A stretch of 42,209 bases of DNA from an uncultured Eubacteriales bacterium (GTDB taxonomy: Bacteria; Bacillota; Clostridia; Oscillospirales; Oscillospiraceae), in assembly GCA_900546295.1 (NCBI GenBank), contig URCK01000009.1, positions 1-42,209 on the forward strand, given 5' to 3'. Below, piece after piece: positions 16,199 through 24,336 of the stretch. The position numbers were made by a program, and so were the translations under genes. Position 1 is the stretch's first letter. Each line of letters opens with the position of its first letter. The notes under the pieces are model-generated. The model did not search any database, was not told where the DNA came from, and saw only the letters and a program-made list of their open reading frames with translations.

Positions 16199-16244
16199 GA
16201 TAAAATGACAAGATGATATACTAAAAATGCAATGCGGGAAAGCA

Positions 16245-16281
16245 TAAAAATACGCCGCGGGATTTTCGCCCCACGGCGTAC
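16245..16281 (-). terminator. Terminator of the glycine-cleavage operon
   Basis: On the minus strand TACGCCGTGGG-N8-CCCGCGGCGTA followed by TTTTT, 38 bases after the lpdA stop. Confidence 0.88.
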
Positions 16282-16318
16282 TTTTGCAGCACAATTTGTC
16301 CTTGTGGGAAGGGCGGGC

Positions 16319-17698
16319 TTAGCCGAGCTTTTCGCACAGATCCTCGAGCGCGGCGGTCATCGCCTCTTCAAAGGAGGGGTGCGGGCGCATGGCGAGCTGG
16401 AAGCTCTCGGCACTCATGCGGTTGGCGAGCGCCTGTGAAACGCCGCCGATCATGTCGCTCGAATGCTCGCACATGAGCTGCGCGCCGAGCAGCTCGTGCG
16501 TTTCGGCGTTTGCGACGAACTTCATAAAGCAGCGTCCGGGGTCGGAGATGACGGTCTTGGCGTTGTCGAACATCACGTGCTTGCCGACCTTGACGGCAAT
16601 GCCCGCGTCCTTTGCCTCCGCCTCGGTCATGCCGACGACCGCGATCTCCGGGCGGCAGTAGATGCAGCTCGGCACGACGGACATAGCGGTATGATTTTCC
16701 CTGCCGCAGAGAAGCTCGACGCAGGCGATGCCCTGCGCGGTCGCAACATGGGCGAGCTGGATCTTCGAGGAAACGTCGCCGATGGCGTAGATATGGGGGA
16801 TGCTCGTTTCGTAGCGCTCGTTCACGGCGATGCTGCGGCGGTTCATTTCGATGGATACGCCGTCTGCAAAGAGTCCATCGCAGTAGGGACGGCGGCCAAT
16901 GGCGCAGAGCACGGCCTCGCCCGCGACGCACTCCTCCTTTTCCTTGCAGGTGAAGTGCACGGCGATGTCCTCGCCCGCTTGCTCCACGCGCTGTACCATG
17001 GCGTTCGTGAAGACCTTCACGCCCTGCTTTTTGAGGATGAGCGCAAGGTTCTGCCCCAGTTCCTTGTCCATGTTCGGCAGCAGCCGGTCCATGCCCTCGA
17101 TGACCGTCACCTCGCAGCCGAGGTCTGCGTAGAAGGTCGCAAATTCGATGCCGATGACGCCGCCGCCGATGATGACGATGGAGCGGTAGAGATGGTCGCA
17201 GCCCTCGAGCAGTTCATCGGAGGTCATCGCAAGCTCGAGACCCGGGATGGGCGGGCGCGCGGGCACGGAGCCTGTGGCGATGAGAATATCGTCGCAGGTG
17301 TAGTCCGAGGCGTTGCCCCCGGCGTCCGTCACGCGGACAACGCCGGGCGCGGTGATGAGCGCCGTGCCGCGCAGCAGATCGATCTTTGCACTCTTGAAGA
17401 GGGACTCGATGCCGCCTGAGAGCTTTTGCGAAACCTCGCGCTTGTAGGCGAAGATCTCCTCGATGTTGGCGGTGATGTCCGCGGTGTGCACGCCGATGCG
17501 CGCGCCGCACTTGGCGTCGTGGTAGACCTGAGAGGAATGGAGCAGCGTTTTTGTCGGGATGCAGCCGCGATTCAGGCAGGTGCCGCCCGCCTCGCGCTTT
17601 TCAACGACGGCAGTCTTGAGGCCGAGCTTGGCCGCGCGCAGCGCCGCTTCATAGCCGCCGGGCCCCGCGCCGATGACGATGAGTTGATAATGAGACAT
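16319..17698 (-). CDS. lpdA: Dihydrolipoyl dehydrogenase (glycine cleavage L-protein)
   Basis: 459 residues. FAD-binding GAGPGGYEAA (10-19), redox disulfide C41-LNRG-C46, second nucleotide-binding GGGVIGIEFA, the AIGD flavin motif, and the C-terminal catalytic His-Pro (about H440, in RPHPSFEEA) are all present. It reoxidises the dihydrolipoyl arm of GcvH with NAD+. It is the last gene of the gcv operon, beginning 70 bases after lplA with a hairpin between them. No 2-oxoacid dehydrogenase genes are nearby, so it is dedicated to glycine cleavage here. Confidence 0.96.
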   Translation of the reverse strand: MSHYQLIVIGAGPGGYEAALRAAKLGLKTAVVEKREAGGTCLNRGCIPTKTLLHSSQVYHDAKCGARIGVHTADITANIEEIFAYKREVSQKLSGGIESLFKSAKIDLLRGTALITAPGVVRVTDAGGNASDYTCDDILIATGSVPARPPIPGLELAMTSDELLEGCDHLYRSIVIIGGGVIGIEFATFYADLGCEVTVIEGMDRLLPNMDKELGQNLALILKKQGVKVFTNAMVQRVEQAGEDIAVHFTCKEKEECVAGEAVLCAIGRRPYCDGLFADGVSIEMNRRSIAVNERYETSIPHIYAIGDVSSKIQLAHVATAQGIACVELLCGRENHTAMSVVPSCIYCRPEIAVVGMTEAEAKDAGIAVKVGKHVMFDNAKTVISDPGRCFMKFVANAETHELLGAQLMCEHSSDMIGGVSQALANRMSAESFQLAMRPHPSFEEAMTAALEDLCEKLG

Positions 17699-17719
17699 AG
17701 TGTTTTGTTCCTTTTTCGG

Positions 17720-17748
17720 GCAATGCCGCCTTATTTCGGCGGCATTGC
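17720..17748 (-). repeat. Intercistronic hairpin between lplA and lpdA
   Basis: GCAATGCCGCC-TTATTTC-GGCGGCATTGC, 11-bp perfect stem without a T-run on the minus strand; more likely an mRNA stability or processing hairpin than a terminator. Confidence 0.65.
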
Positions 17749-17767
17749 GGGTTGTTGTATCGGTTTT

Positions 17768-18754
17768 TCAGATGTCCTGCTCGCGCAGCAGCGCGCAGAG
17801 GTCGTCCGCGTATGCGCGGCATTCCTCCACCGACTGCACGCACGCGCAGAGCGCGTCGATGGAAAAGCGGCAGCCGCGCAGCGCGTCGGCGAGCGGCTTC
17901 GCAAACTCCGCGTCCATCGCGTCGGACCAGACGGCGGCCTCCGCGCAGACGGCGTTTTCCACCGCAAGCTCGATCGTCGCCTCGCCCCAGGAAAAGCGCT
18001 TGGCGCAGGAGAACGAGCACGGCACGCTCCTGCCGTAGACCCAGTCCTCGCTGTGGAAGCGATCGTAGCGGCGCTCGATCTCGTCTGCGTCAAAGTCCTG
18101 CTCGCAAAGCGCGGCTGCTTCAAGGCCGTAGACGCTCTCGAAGGCCTTGACCATGGCCGTTGCCATGGCGTCGATCGTGAGATCGGGCTTGAGCTCCGTT
18201 AAGTTGATGACGCGCGAGCGCACGGAGGCGACGCCCTTGCTCTCAAGCTTCGTTTTCGACGGCGTGAGGTACTTGCCAAGGTTTGCCATATCGACGTTCA
18301 CGAGCAGCGTTCCGTTGTGGAACGCGCAGCCCGCGTGGGAGTAGAAGGAGTTGCCGGAGAACTTGCAGCCGTTCGTCAGAATGTCATTCCGGCCGGAGAT
18401 CTCAGCCGGGATGCCGAGAAAGCGGCAGGCCTCGACGATCACGCTCTGCTGGCGGCGCAGGTCGTAGTCCGCTTCGCGCAGCGAGAAGGTAAAGTTGAGG
18501 TTGCCGAGGTCGTGGTAGACCGCGCCGCCCCCGGAGAGACGGCGGGCCAGTGTCCCGCCGTCGAGAGAGAGCTCCGTGGTGCGGCATTCCTGCCACGCAT
18601 TCTGGTTGCGGCCGATGACGACCGTGTGCCTGTTCTGCCAGAGATAGAGGATGCAGGTATCCTCTCCCACCGTATCGGTCAGATATTCCTCAAGCGCGAG
18701 GTTGCGGTGGGGATCGGTGCAGGCACCGATGAAGTAAGCAATTTTTTTGATCAT
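17768..18754 (-). CDS. lplA: Lipoate-protein ligase A
   Basis: 328 residues. RRLSGGGAVYHD (71-82) is the lipoate/ATP-binding loop, and the catalytic Lys is K131 (TNGCKFSGNSFY). The C-terminal accessory domain is present, so a complete LplA that activates free lipoate to lipoyl-AMP and transfers it to a lysine. The partner here must be GcvH (Lys63), encoded in the same operon. It overlaps gcvPB by ATGA. No lipB/lipA is seen, so the cell may rely on scavenged lipoate, though those genes could be elsewhere. Confidence 0.95.
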   Translation of the reverse strand: MIKKIAYFIGACTDPHRNLALEEYLTDTVGEDTCILYLWQNRHTVVIGRNQNAWQECRTTELSLDGGTLARRLSGGGAVYHDLGNLNFTFSLREADYDLRRQQSVIVEACRFLGIPAEISGRNDILTNGCKFSGNSFYSHAGCAFHNGTLLVNVDMANLGKYLTPSKTKLESKGVASVRSRVINLTELKPDLTIDAMATAMVKAFESVYGLEAAALCEQDFDADEIERRYDRFHSEDWVYGRSVPCSFSCAKRFSWGEATIELAVENAVCAEAAVWSDAMDAEFAKPLADALRGCRFSIDALCACVQSVEECRAYADDLCALLREQDI

Positions 18755-20178
18755 GCGAACGTGTACCTGAGGATGGTGTTGCGCGCAGCGCCGACCTCGT
18801 CGAGGCGGCGGACGGGCGTATCATGCGGCGCGGTGTGCAGCGCCTCGGGATCGGAATGCGCAAGCGCGAAAAGCTCGCGGTAAATATCGCACACCTCGTC
18901 CATCGTCTCCTTGCTCTCGGTCTCGCAGGGCTCGATCATGAGCGCCTCGTGGACGATGAGCGGGAAGTACATCGTGGGCGGATGCAGGCCAAAGTCGAGC
19001 ATGCCCTTGGCAAGGTCGAGCGCGGAGACGCCCGTCTCCTTGTGGAGATCGACGAGCGACATGACGAACTCGTGCATGCAGATCTCGTCATAGGCCATGG
19101 TGAAGGTATCCTTGAGCCTGACGCGCATGTAGTTCGCGTTCAGCACGGCGTTCATCGCCGCCTCGCGGATGCCGTCCCGTCCGAGCGTGAGCACATAGGT
19201 GAGCGCGCGCACGACGACAGAGAAGTTGCCGTAGAACATCTTCACGCGGCCAATGGACTTTTCAGGATAGGAAAGGCCGTATTTGCCGTCTTCCTTGACG
19301 ACCAGCGGGCCGGGCATGTACTTTTTGAGAAATTCCTTGCAGCCGACCGCGCCCGCGCCGGGACCGCCGCCGCCGTGCGGCGTTGCAAAGGTCTTGTGGA
19401 GGTTCGAGTGGATGCAGTCAAAGCCCATGTCGCCGGGGCGGACGACGCCCATCACGGCGTTGAGGTTCGCGCCGTCGTAGTAGCACAGGCCGCCCGCATC
19501 GTGGACGATCTTCGTGATCTCGAGAATGTTCTTGTCGAAGATGCCGACGGTGTTGGGGTTCGTGAGCATCAATCCCGCGGTGTCGGGGCCGACGGCAGCG
19601 CGCAGCGCGTCCAGATCGACGCAGCCGTCCGCGCCGGAGGGGATGTTCACGACCTGGAAGCCGCACATCGCGGCGGTCGCGGGGTTCGTGCCGTGGGCGG
19701 AGTCGGGCACGATGATCTTCGTGCGCGCGGTATCGCCGCGGTCTGCGTGATAGGCCTTGATGAGAAGAACGCCGGTGAATTCACCGTGCGCGCCCGCGGC
19801 GGGCTGGAACGTCACGGCGTCCATGCCGAAGACCTCGCCAAGCTCCGTGCCGAGGGTGTGGAGCACTTCGAGCGCGCCCTGTGCGGTCTCGATGGGCTGG
19901 AGCGGGTGAAGCTGCGTAAAGCCCGCGAGCGCCGCCATGTCCTCGTCGATCTTGGGGTTATATTTCATCGTGCACGAACCGAGGGGATAGAAGCCGTCGT
20001 TCACGCCGTGGATGCGCTTACAGAGGGCGGTGTAGTGGCGGGTGAGCTCATTTTCGCTCACATGGGGCAGGTGCAGCGGCGCGGTGCGCTCTTCGGGGAG
20101 GTGGTATTCCGGCACGTCGCACTCCGGCATGAGGGTCATACCGCGCCCTTCGGCGCCAAGTTCGAAAATGAGCTTCAT
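18751..20178 (-). CDS. gcvPB: Glycine dehydrogenase (decarboxylating) subunit 2
   Basis: 475 residues from ATG 20178, which overlaps the gcvPA stop by ATGA and has GGAGG 10 bases upstream; a GTG at 20187 is too close to that site. The PLP lysine is K262 in SNLHKTFATPHGGGGPG. Together with GcvPA it forms the P-protein that decarboxylates glycine and passes the aminomethyl group to the lipoyl arm of GcvH. The other typical segments (FYPLGSCTMKYNPK, PAAGAHGEFTG) are present. The split form is common in Firmicutes. Confidence 0.97.
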   Translation of the reverse strand: MKLIFELGAEGRGMTLMPECDVPEYHLPEERTAPLHLPHVSENELTRHYTALCKRIHGVNDGFYPLGSCTMKYNPKIDEDMAALAGFTQLHPLQPIETAQGALEVLHTLGTELGEVFGMDAVTFQPAAGAHGEFTGVLLIKAYHADRGDTARTKIIVPDSAHGTNPATAAMCGFQVVNIPSGADGCVDLDALRAAVGPDTAGLMLTNPNTVGIFDKNILEITKIVHDAGGLCYYDGANLNAVMGVVRPGDMGFDCIHSNLHKTFATPHGGGGPGAGAVGCKEFLKKYMPGPLVVKEDGKYGLSYPEKSIGRVKMFYGNFSVVVRALTYVLTLGRDGIREAAMNAVLNANYMRVRLKDTFTMAYDEICMHEFVMSLVDLHKETGVSALDLAKGMLDFGLHPPTMYFPLIVHEALMIEPCETESKETMDEVCDIYRELFALAHSDPEALHTAPHDTPVRRLDEVGAARNTILRYTFA

Positions 20179-21500
20179 TTTGCGCACACCTCCTTCACGA
20201 TTTGCGCGGCGCGGTCAAGCTGCGCCTTGCTCACAAGCTCGGTCACGCACCAGAGGATGCCGCCGTCCACCTCCGCGCCGCCGAGGATGCCGTTCTCCGC
20301 GAGCGCGTCGAGGATCTTCTTGCGGCAGTCGGGGCAGGAGACTTCGGTGACGAACTCGTGGAAGAATTCGTTCTTATATTTGAGCGTGCAGCCGGTTCTT
20401 TCGAGTTCAGATGCAAAATAGTGCGCCTTGGAGGTGCAGAGCCTTGCGCACTGCTTCATGCCGCCCTCACCCATCGCCGCCATGTAAACGCCGGCGGCGA
20501 AGGCGCACAGCGCCTGATTGGAGCAGATGTTGGAGCTGGCCTTTTCGCGGCGGATGTGCTGCTCGCGGGCGGAAAGCGTCAGCACATAGCCGGTCTTGCC
20601 GTCCACGTCCGTCGTCTGTCCCACGATGCGGCCGGGGAGCTTTCTCGTCATGGCGCTGGTCGTGGCCATGAAACCGAGATACGGGCCGCCGAAGGCAGTG
20701 TCGAGGCCGAGAGGCTGGCCGTCGCCGACGGCGATGTCCGCGCCCTCTTCGCGCGGCGTGGGCAGGATGGCGCAGGCAATGGGGTTCACGCCCATGACGA
20801 ACTTCGCGCCCGCGGCATGGACGATCTCGCCGATCGCCTTCGCATCTTCGATCTGGCCGAAGTAGTTGGGCTGCTGGAGGTAAAAGCACGCGGCGTCCGC
20901 GCCGAGCGCCTCGCGCAGCACGTCCATATCGGTTCTGCCGTCCTTTGCGGGGACGACGATCAGCTCAGTGTTGGAGGCGAAGCAGTAGGTCTTCATGACC
21001 TCGATGGTCTGCGGGTGCGCGGCGGCGGAGACATAGGCCTTCGTGCGCTTGCGGTCGCGGCACATGGGGATCGTCTCAGCCGCGGCGGTTGCGCCGTCGT
21101 AGTGCGAGGCGTTGGAAACGTCCATGCCGGTCAGCTCGCAGATCATGGTCTGAAATTCGAAGGTGCCCTGCAAAACACCCTGGCTGATCTCGGCCTGATA
21201 GGGGGTGTAGCAGGTGAGGAGTTCTTCGCGGGAGGTGACGGACTTGACAACGGCGGGGATGAAATGGCGGTAGGCGCCCGCGCCGCGAAGAATGGTCTTG
21301 AAGACGCGGTTCTTCTCGGCCATGGCGGTGACGGCCTCGCGCACCTCAAGCTCGCTCAGGCCTTCGGGGATGTTCAGCCCGCCGCTCCGCAGGAGCATTT
21401 CCTGCGGGACGGCCTTGTAGAGTCCTTCCAGGCTGTCAACTCCGATGAGCGCAAGCATTTCCTCCCGTTCCGCCGCGGTGGTAGGAACGTAGGAGCCCAT
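20175..21500 (-). CDS. gcvPA: Glycine dehydrogenase (decarboxylating) subunit 1
   Basis: 441 residues, the normal size of the P-protein N-terminal subunit. Family segments: YVPTTAAEREEML at the start, GAGAYRHFIPAVV, YTPYQAEISQGVLQ, NASHYDGATAAAET and RQQHIRREKA-like ARE-QHIRREKASSNICSN. It lacks the PLP lysine, as expected, and pairs with GcvPB. ATG 21500 follows gcvH by one base, with GGAGGGC inside the gcvH end. Confidence 0.97.
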   Translation of the reverse strand: MGSYVPTTAAEREEMLALIGVDSLEGLYKAVPQEMLLRSGGLNIPEGLSELEVREAVTAMAEKNRVFKTILRGAGAYRHFIPAVVKSVTSREELLTCYTPYQAEISQGVLQGTFEFQTMICELTGMDVSNASHYDGATAAAETIPMCRDRKRTKAYVSAAAHPQTIEVMKTYCFASNTELIVVPAKDGRTDMDVLREALGADAACFYLQQPNYFGQIEDAKAIGEIVHAAGAKFVMGVNPIACAILPTPREEGADIAVGDGQPLGLDTAFGGPYLGFMATTSAMTRKLPGRIVGQTTDVDGKTGYVLTLSAREQHIRREKASSNICSNQALCAFAAGVYMAAMGEGGMKQCARLCTSKAHYFASELERTGCTLKYKNEFFHEFVTEVSCPDCRKKILDALAENGILGGAEVDGGILWCVTELVSKAQLDRAAQIVKEVCAK

Positions 21501-21501
21501 C

Positions 21502-21879
21502 TCAGCCCTCCTGTGCGCAGTGCGCCTCGTAAGCGGCGGCGTCGAGCAGCTCCTCGCTGCCGGTCACCGGGGAGACCTTGATGATCCACGCGCCGTAGGG
21601 GTCGGAGTTGAGCGTTTCGGGCGCGTCGGCAAGCGCCTCGTTCACCGCGCAGACGGTGCCGCTGACGGGGCAGAGCACATCGGAGACAGCCTTGACGGAC
21701 TCAACGTCACCGAGCGCTTCGCCGGCGGCGACCTCGTCGCCTTCGGCGGGCAGGTTGATGAAAACCACATCGCCCAGCGCGTCCTGGGCAAAATCGGTGA
21801 TGCCGATGACGGCAGTGTCGCCGTCCATCTTGACCCACTCGTGGGACTTGGAATACTTCAGTTCAGCAGGGATGTTCAT
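21502..21879 (-). CDS. gcvH: Glycine cleavage system H protein
   Basis: 125 residues. The lipoylation lysine is K63 within DVESVKAVSDV, in the beta-hairpin of the lipoyl domain. It begins with the typical ELKYSKSHEWVK. It shuttles the aminomethyl group between GcvP, GcvT and LpdA. The ribosome site is AGGAGGAACG before ATG 21879. LplA in the same operon is the likely lipoylating enzyme. Confidence 0.98.
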   Translation of the reverse strand: MNIPAELKYSKSHEWVKMDGDTAVIGITDFAQDALGDVVFINLPAEGDEVAAGEALGDVESVKAVSDVLCPVSGTVCAVNEALADAPETLNSDPYGAWIIKVSPVTGSEELLDAAAYEAHCAQEG

Positions 21880-21956
21880 GATCGTTCCTCCTATGATCGT
21901 TTCAAAGATTGGGTGGTGAATGTTGTTTGTTGTTTGACAGTGGGAGACGGCACTTT

Positions 21957-23054
21957 TCAGCGCTCGAGCTTGTAGAAGGGCATCGGGACGATCTCAAGCT
22001 CGACCATGCGCCCGCGCACGTCGGCATTGAGGTGCTTGCCGAGCTCGATGTCTTCGGCGGGGATGTAGCCCATGGCGACGCCGCAGCCGATGAAGGGCGC
22101 GAACGTGCCGGAGGACGTCCAGCCGATCTTTTCGCCCGCCATGGTGTAGAGGTCGCAGTGCTCGCGCACGATGCCGCGGCCGACGACCTTCATGCCGATG
22201 CGCTTGTACTTGGGTGCGCCGAGCGCCACGAGCGCGTCGCGGCCGATGAAGTCCTTGCCGGTGAGCTTGCAGGGAAGACCTGCCATCTTCGGCGTGATCT
22301 CGTCGTTCATCTCGTGGCCGTAGAGCGGCATCGAGGCTTCGAGGCGCAGCGTGTCGCGCGCGCCGAGGCCGCAGGGGATGAGGCCTTCGCTCTCGCCCGC
22401 CTTCAGAAGCGCCTTCCAGAGGTCGACGGTGTCCTCTGCCTTGCAGTAGATCTCGTAGCCGAACTCGCCGGTGTAGCCGGTCTGGGAGACGAGGGCGCGG
22501 ATCGTGCGCTCGCCGAGGTTCAGGGCAACATCGTCGGTGAAGGTGTAGTACTTGGCGGGGAGGTCGCTTTCCTCGCAAAGCTTGCACATGATCTCGTGGG
22601 ACTTGGGGCCCTGAATGGCCAGCTGGCCCCAGTCGTTGCCCTCGTCGCGGTAGTCAACGTCGCCGGAGAGGTGGCTCTCGACCCAGGCGGCGTCCTTGTC
22701 GCGGTTGCCCGCGTTCACGACCAGCAGATAGTCGTCGGCGGCGCAGCGGTAGATGATGAAGTCATCGATGATGCCGCCTTTTTCGTTGCAGAACATCGAA
22801 TACTTGATCTCACCGTCCTTCATGTTCGAAATATCGGCGGTGATGATCTTCTGCACGTTGGCGACGGCGTCGGGGCCCTTGAGCCGCAGCTCGCCCATGT
22901 GGGACACGTCGAAAAGGCCTGCCTTTTCGCGCACGGCCATGTGCTCGGCGATGACGCCGGTGGGATACTGGACAGGCATCAGAAAGCCGCCGAATTCGAC
23001 GATCTTGCCGCCCATGTCCACGTGTGTTTGATACAACGGGGTTTTCTTTTCCAT
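21957..23054 (-). CDS. gcvT: Aminomethyltransferase (glycine cleavage T protein)
   Basis: 365 residues from ATG 23054 (MEKKTPLYQTHVD), with GGAGG 8 bases upstream; in-frame starts at 23069 and 23141 are rejected because one overlaps the site and the other lies in the leader. Typical segments: KIVEFGGFLMPVQY, GLFDVSHMGE, the folate-binding QGPKSHEI region, TGYTGEFGYEIY and ARDTLRLEASMPLYGHE. It releases ammonia and makes 5,10-methylene-THF. First gene of the operon behind a glycine riboswitch. Confidence 0.97.
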   Translation of the reverse strand: MEKKTPLYQTHVDMGGKIVEFGGFLMPVQYPTGVIAEHMAVREKAGLFDVSHMGELRLKGPDAVANVQKIITADISNMKDGEIKYSMFCNEKGGIIDDFIIYRCAADDYLLVVNAGNRDKDAAWVESHLSGDVDYRDEGNDWGQLAIQGPKSHEIMCKLCEESDLPAKYYTFTDDVALNLGERTIRALVSQTGYTGEFGYEIYCKAEDTVDLWKALLKAGESEGLIPCGLGARDTLRLEASMPLYGHEMNDEITPKMAGLPCKLTGKDFIGRDALVALGAPKYKRIGMKVVGRGIVREHCDLYTMAGEKIGWTSSGTFAPFIGCGVAMGYIPAEDIELGKHLNADVRGRMVELEIVPMPFYKLER

Positions 23055-23120
23055 GAGTGCATCCTCCATGAATGAAAAAATCAAATGAATCCCATCAAAA
23101 TTATTAAAACAACAGATAAG

Positions 23121-23157
23121 AAAAAACACAAAGTCCTCCATTTAGGAAAACTTTGTG
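23121..23157 (-). terminator. Riboswitch expression-platform terminator
   Basis: On the minus strand CACAAAGTTTTCC-TAAAT-GGAGGACTTTGTG, a 13-bp stem with wobble pairs, then TTTTTT. Confidence 0.82.
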
Positions 23158-23340
23158 CCTCCGTTTTATTACCTGAGAGATTCCCTGCTGTTCGTTACAT
23201 GACAGGTTGCACCTTCGGCGTGCGGCGGTCCGCACTTTTCGGAGTGTCGTCCAAGTTCGGCCCTTTTGCCTGAGAGCTTTTGCTTTCCCCTTCGGCGCTG
23301 CGGCCGCACGAAAGGCCACAGTCTCTCCCGAACTCTTCAT
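23121..23340 (-). promoter_or_regulatory. Tandem glycine riboswitch in the gcvT leader
   Basis: On the minus strand the first aptamer runs from GGGAGAGACTG (near 23330) through GCGCCGAAGGGGAAAGC to CTCTCAGGCAAAAGG (near 23268). The second begins near ACTTGGACGACACTC and contains GCCGAAGGTGCAACC and AATCTCTCAGGTA. Its 5' part departs from the usual TCTGGAGAG. A terminator follows, so glycine should switch the cleavage operon on. Confidence 0.94.
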
Positions 23341-23369
23341 CCGATCACTTTTGATTCATTTGTGCTTTT

Positions 23370-23398
23370 AAAGTAACACGAGCATATCGCTTTGTCAA
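23370..23398 (-). promoter_or_regulatory. sigma-A promoter of the gcv operon
   Basis: TTGACA (23398-23393), 17-base spacer, TACTTT (23375-23370). Confidence 0.78.
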
Positions 23399-23474
23399 GG
23401 ATAAAATAATTGGCGTTTCACTTCAAAAACGAAAACGCTCATCGCTTTTACCAATGAGTGACAGCGCGGAGAAA

Positions 23475-23508
23475 CAAAAAAGAGGGCGGGCGCAGACTGC
23501 GCCCGCCC
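23475..23508 (-). terminator. Terminator of the methyltransferase gene
   Basis: GGGCGGGCGCAG-T-CTGCGCCCGCCC followed by TCTTTTTT on the minus strand. Confidence 0.88.
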
Positions 23509-23532
23509 CTTCGGTGCGGTTTTGATTGCTTG

Positions 23533-24297
23533 TTATTTCGCCTTTCGCGCCAGCACACAGTACCAGTTCGACGATTCAAGGTCGAATGCGCCGAACTGCA
23601 CGGGAAAGGCGCGCACAGTGACATCCGCATAGCCGAGCTGCGCGAGCTTGTCAAGCAGCAGCTGCTGCTCGACGGGATAATAGCGCTCTTCAAAGTGCTC
23701 CTTCTGGAAGATCTTGCCATCCCGCTCGAAGGTGTAGAGCAGGTGGAAGGTGATCGAGCCGTCGCCGTGGTGATCCCAGACCTGCATGAGGTTCACGCGG
23801 TTGCCGTCCGGCAGGAAGGCAGGATCGTAGAAGTAAAAGCGCTGCTCCTGCTGCACGATCTTGTCCCAGTTGCGAAGGTCAAAGTAAAGCGCGCCGCCCG
23901 GCGCAACGAGGGAATCCATCTGCGCGAGAACGTCCGTGATCTCGCTGTTCGGCACATAGGCGAGCGAGTTGCCGGTGCTCATCACGCAGTCGAATTTCTG
24001 CTCAAAATGCGCGCGCAAGGCGCGGAAATCGCACTGCCGCAGGTCGACAGAAAGACCGCGCTCCGCTGCCTTCTTCCGGCAGCGCGCGAGCATCGCTTCG
24101 CTTAAGTCCGAGCCGTAGAGCGATATGCCAAGCTCCGCGAGCGGCAGCGTGAGAGAGCCGGTGCCGATGCTCACATCGAGCGCCGTGCGCACGGGAATGC
24201 CGGAAAGGACATTCTCCCAGTGTGCCTTCGTCATTTCGTCCTTTCTGGGGGAGTCAAAGAGATCGTAGATATCGGTGCGGTCGTATACGCTGGCCAT
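23533..24297 (-). CDS. Class I SAM-dependent methyltransferase
   Basis: 254 residues. Rossmann motif I is ALDVSIGTGSLTLPLAE (about 40-56), with DLSEAMLARCR as the acidic post-II segment and DCVMSTGNSLAYVPN as motif IV. The sequence after DR-TDIYDLFDSP fits the Methyltransf_25-type family of unknown substrate. ATG 24297 is preceded by AGGAGG. It follows rpoN by 39 bases and probably shares its transcript; no functional link to sigma-54 is visible. Confidence 0.88.
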   Translation of the reverse strand: MASVYDRTDIYDLFDSPRKDEMTKAHWENVLSGIPVRTALDVSIGTGSLTLPLAELGISLYGSDLSEAMLARCRKKAAERGLSVDLRQCDFRALRAHFEQKFDCVMSTGNSLAYVPNSEITDVLAQMDSLVAPGGALYFDLRNWDKIVQQEQRFYFYDPAFLPDGNRVNLMQVWDHHGDGSITFHLLYTFERDGKIFQKEHFEERYYPVEQQLLLDKLAQLGYADVTVRAFPVQFGAFDLESSNWYCVLARKAK

Positions 24298-24336
24298 CGA
24301 ACATACCTCCTGACAAAAATGGTCATCGCGCGCGTT

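Noticed and set aside
14292..16208. 638-codon open frame on the plus strand
   Set aside because: It is antisense to brnQ and its leader; composition is Glu/Arg/Ala-rich with no domains, typical of a shadow frame in GC-rich DNA.
18823..21581. Two long plus-strand frames (532 and 459 codons) over gcvPA/gcvPB
   Set aside because: Shadows of the conserved glycine decarboxylase genes.
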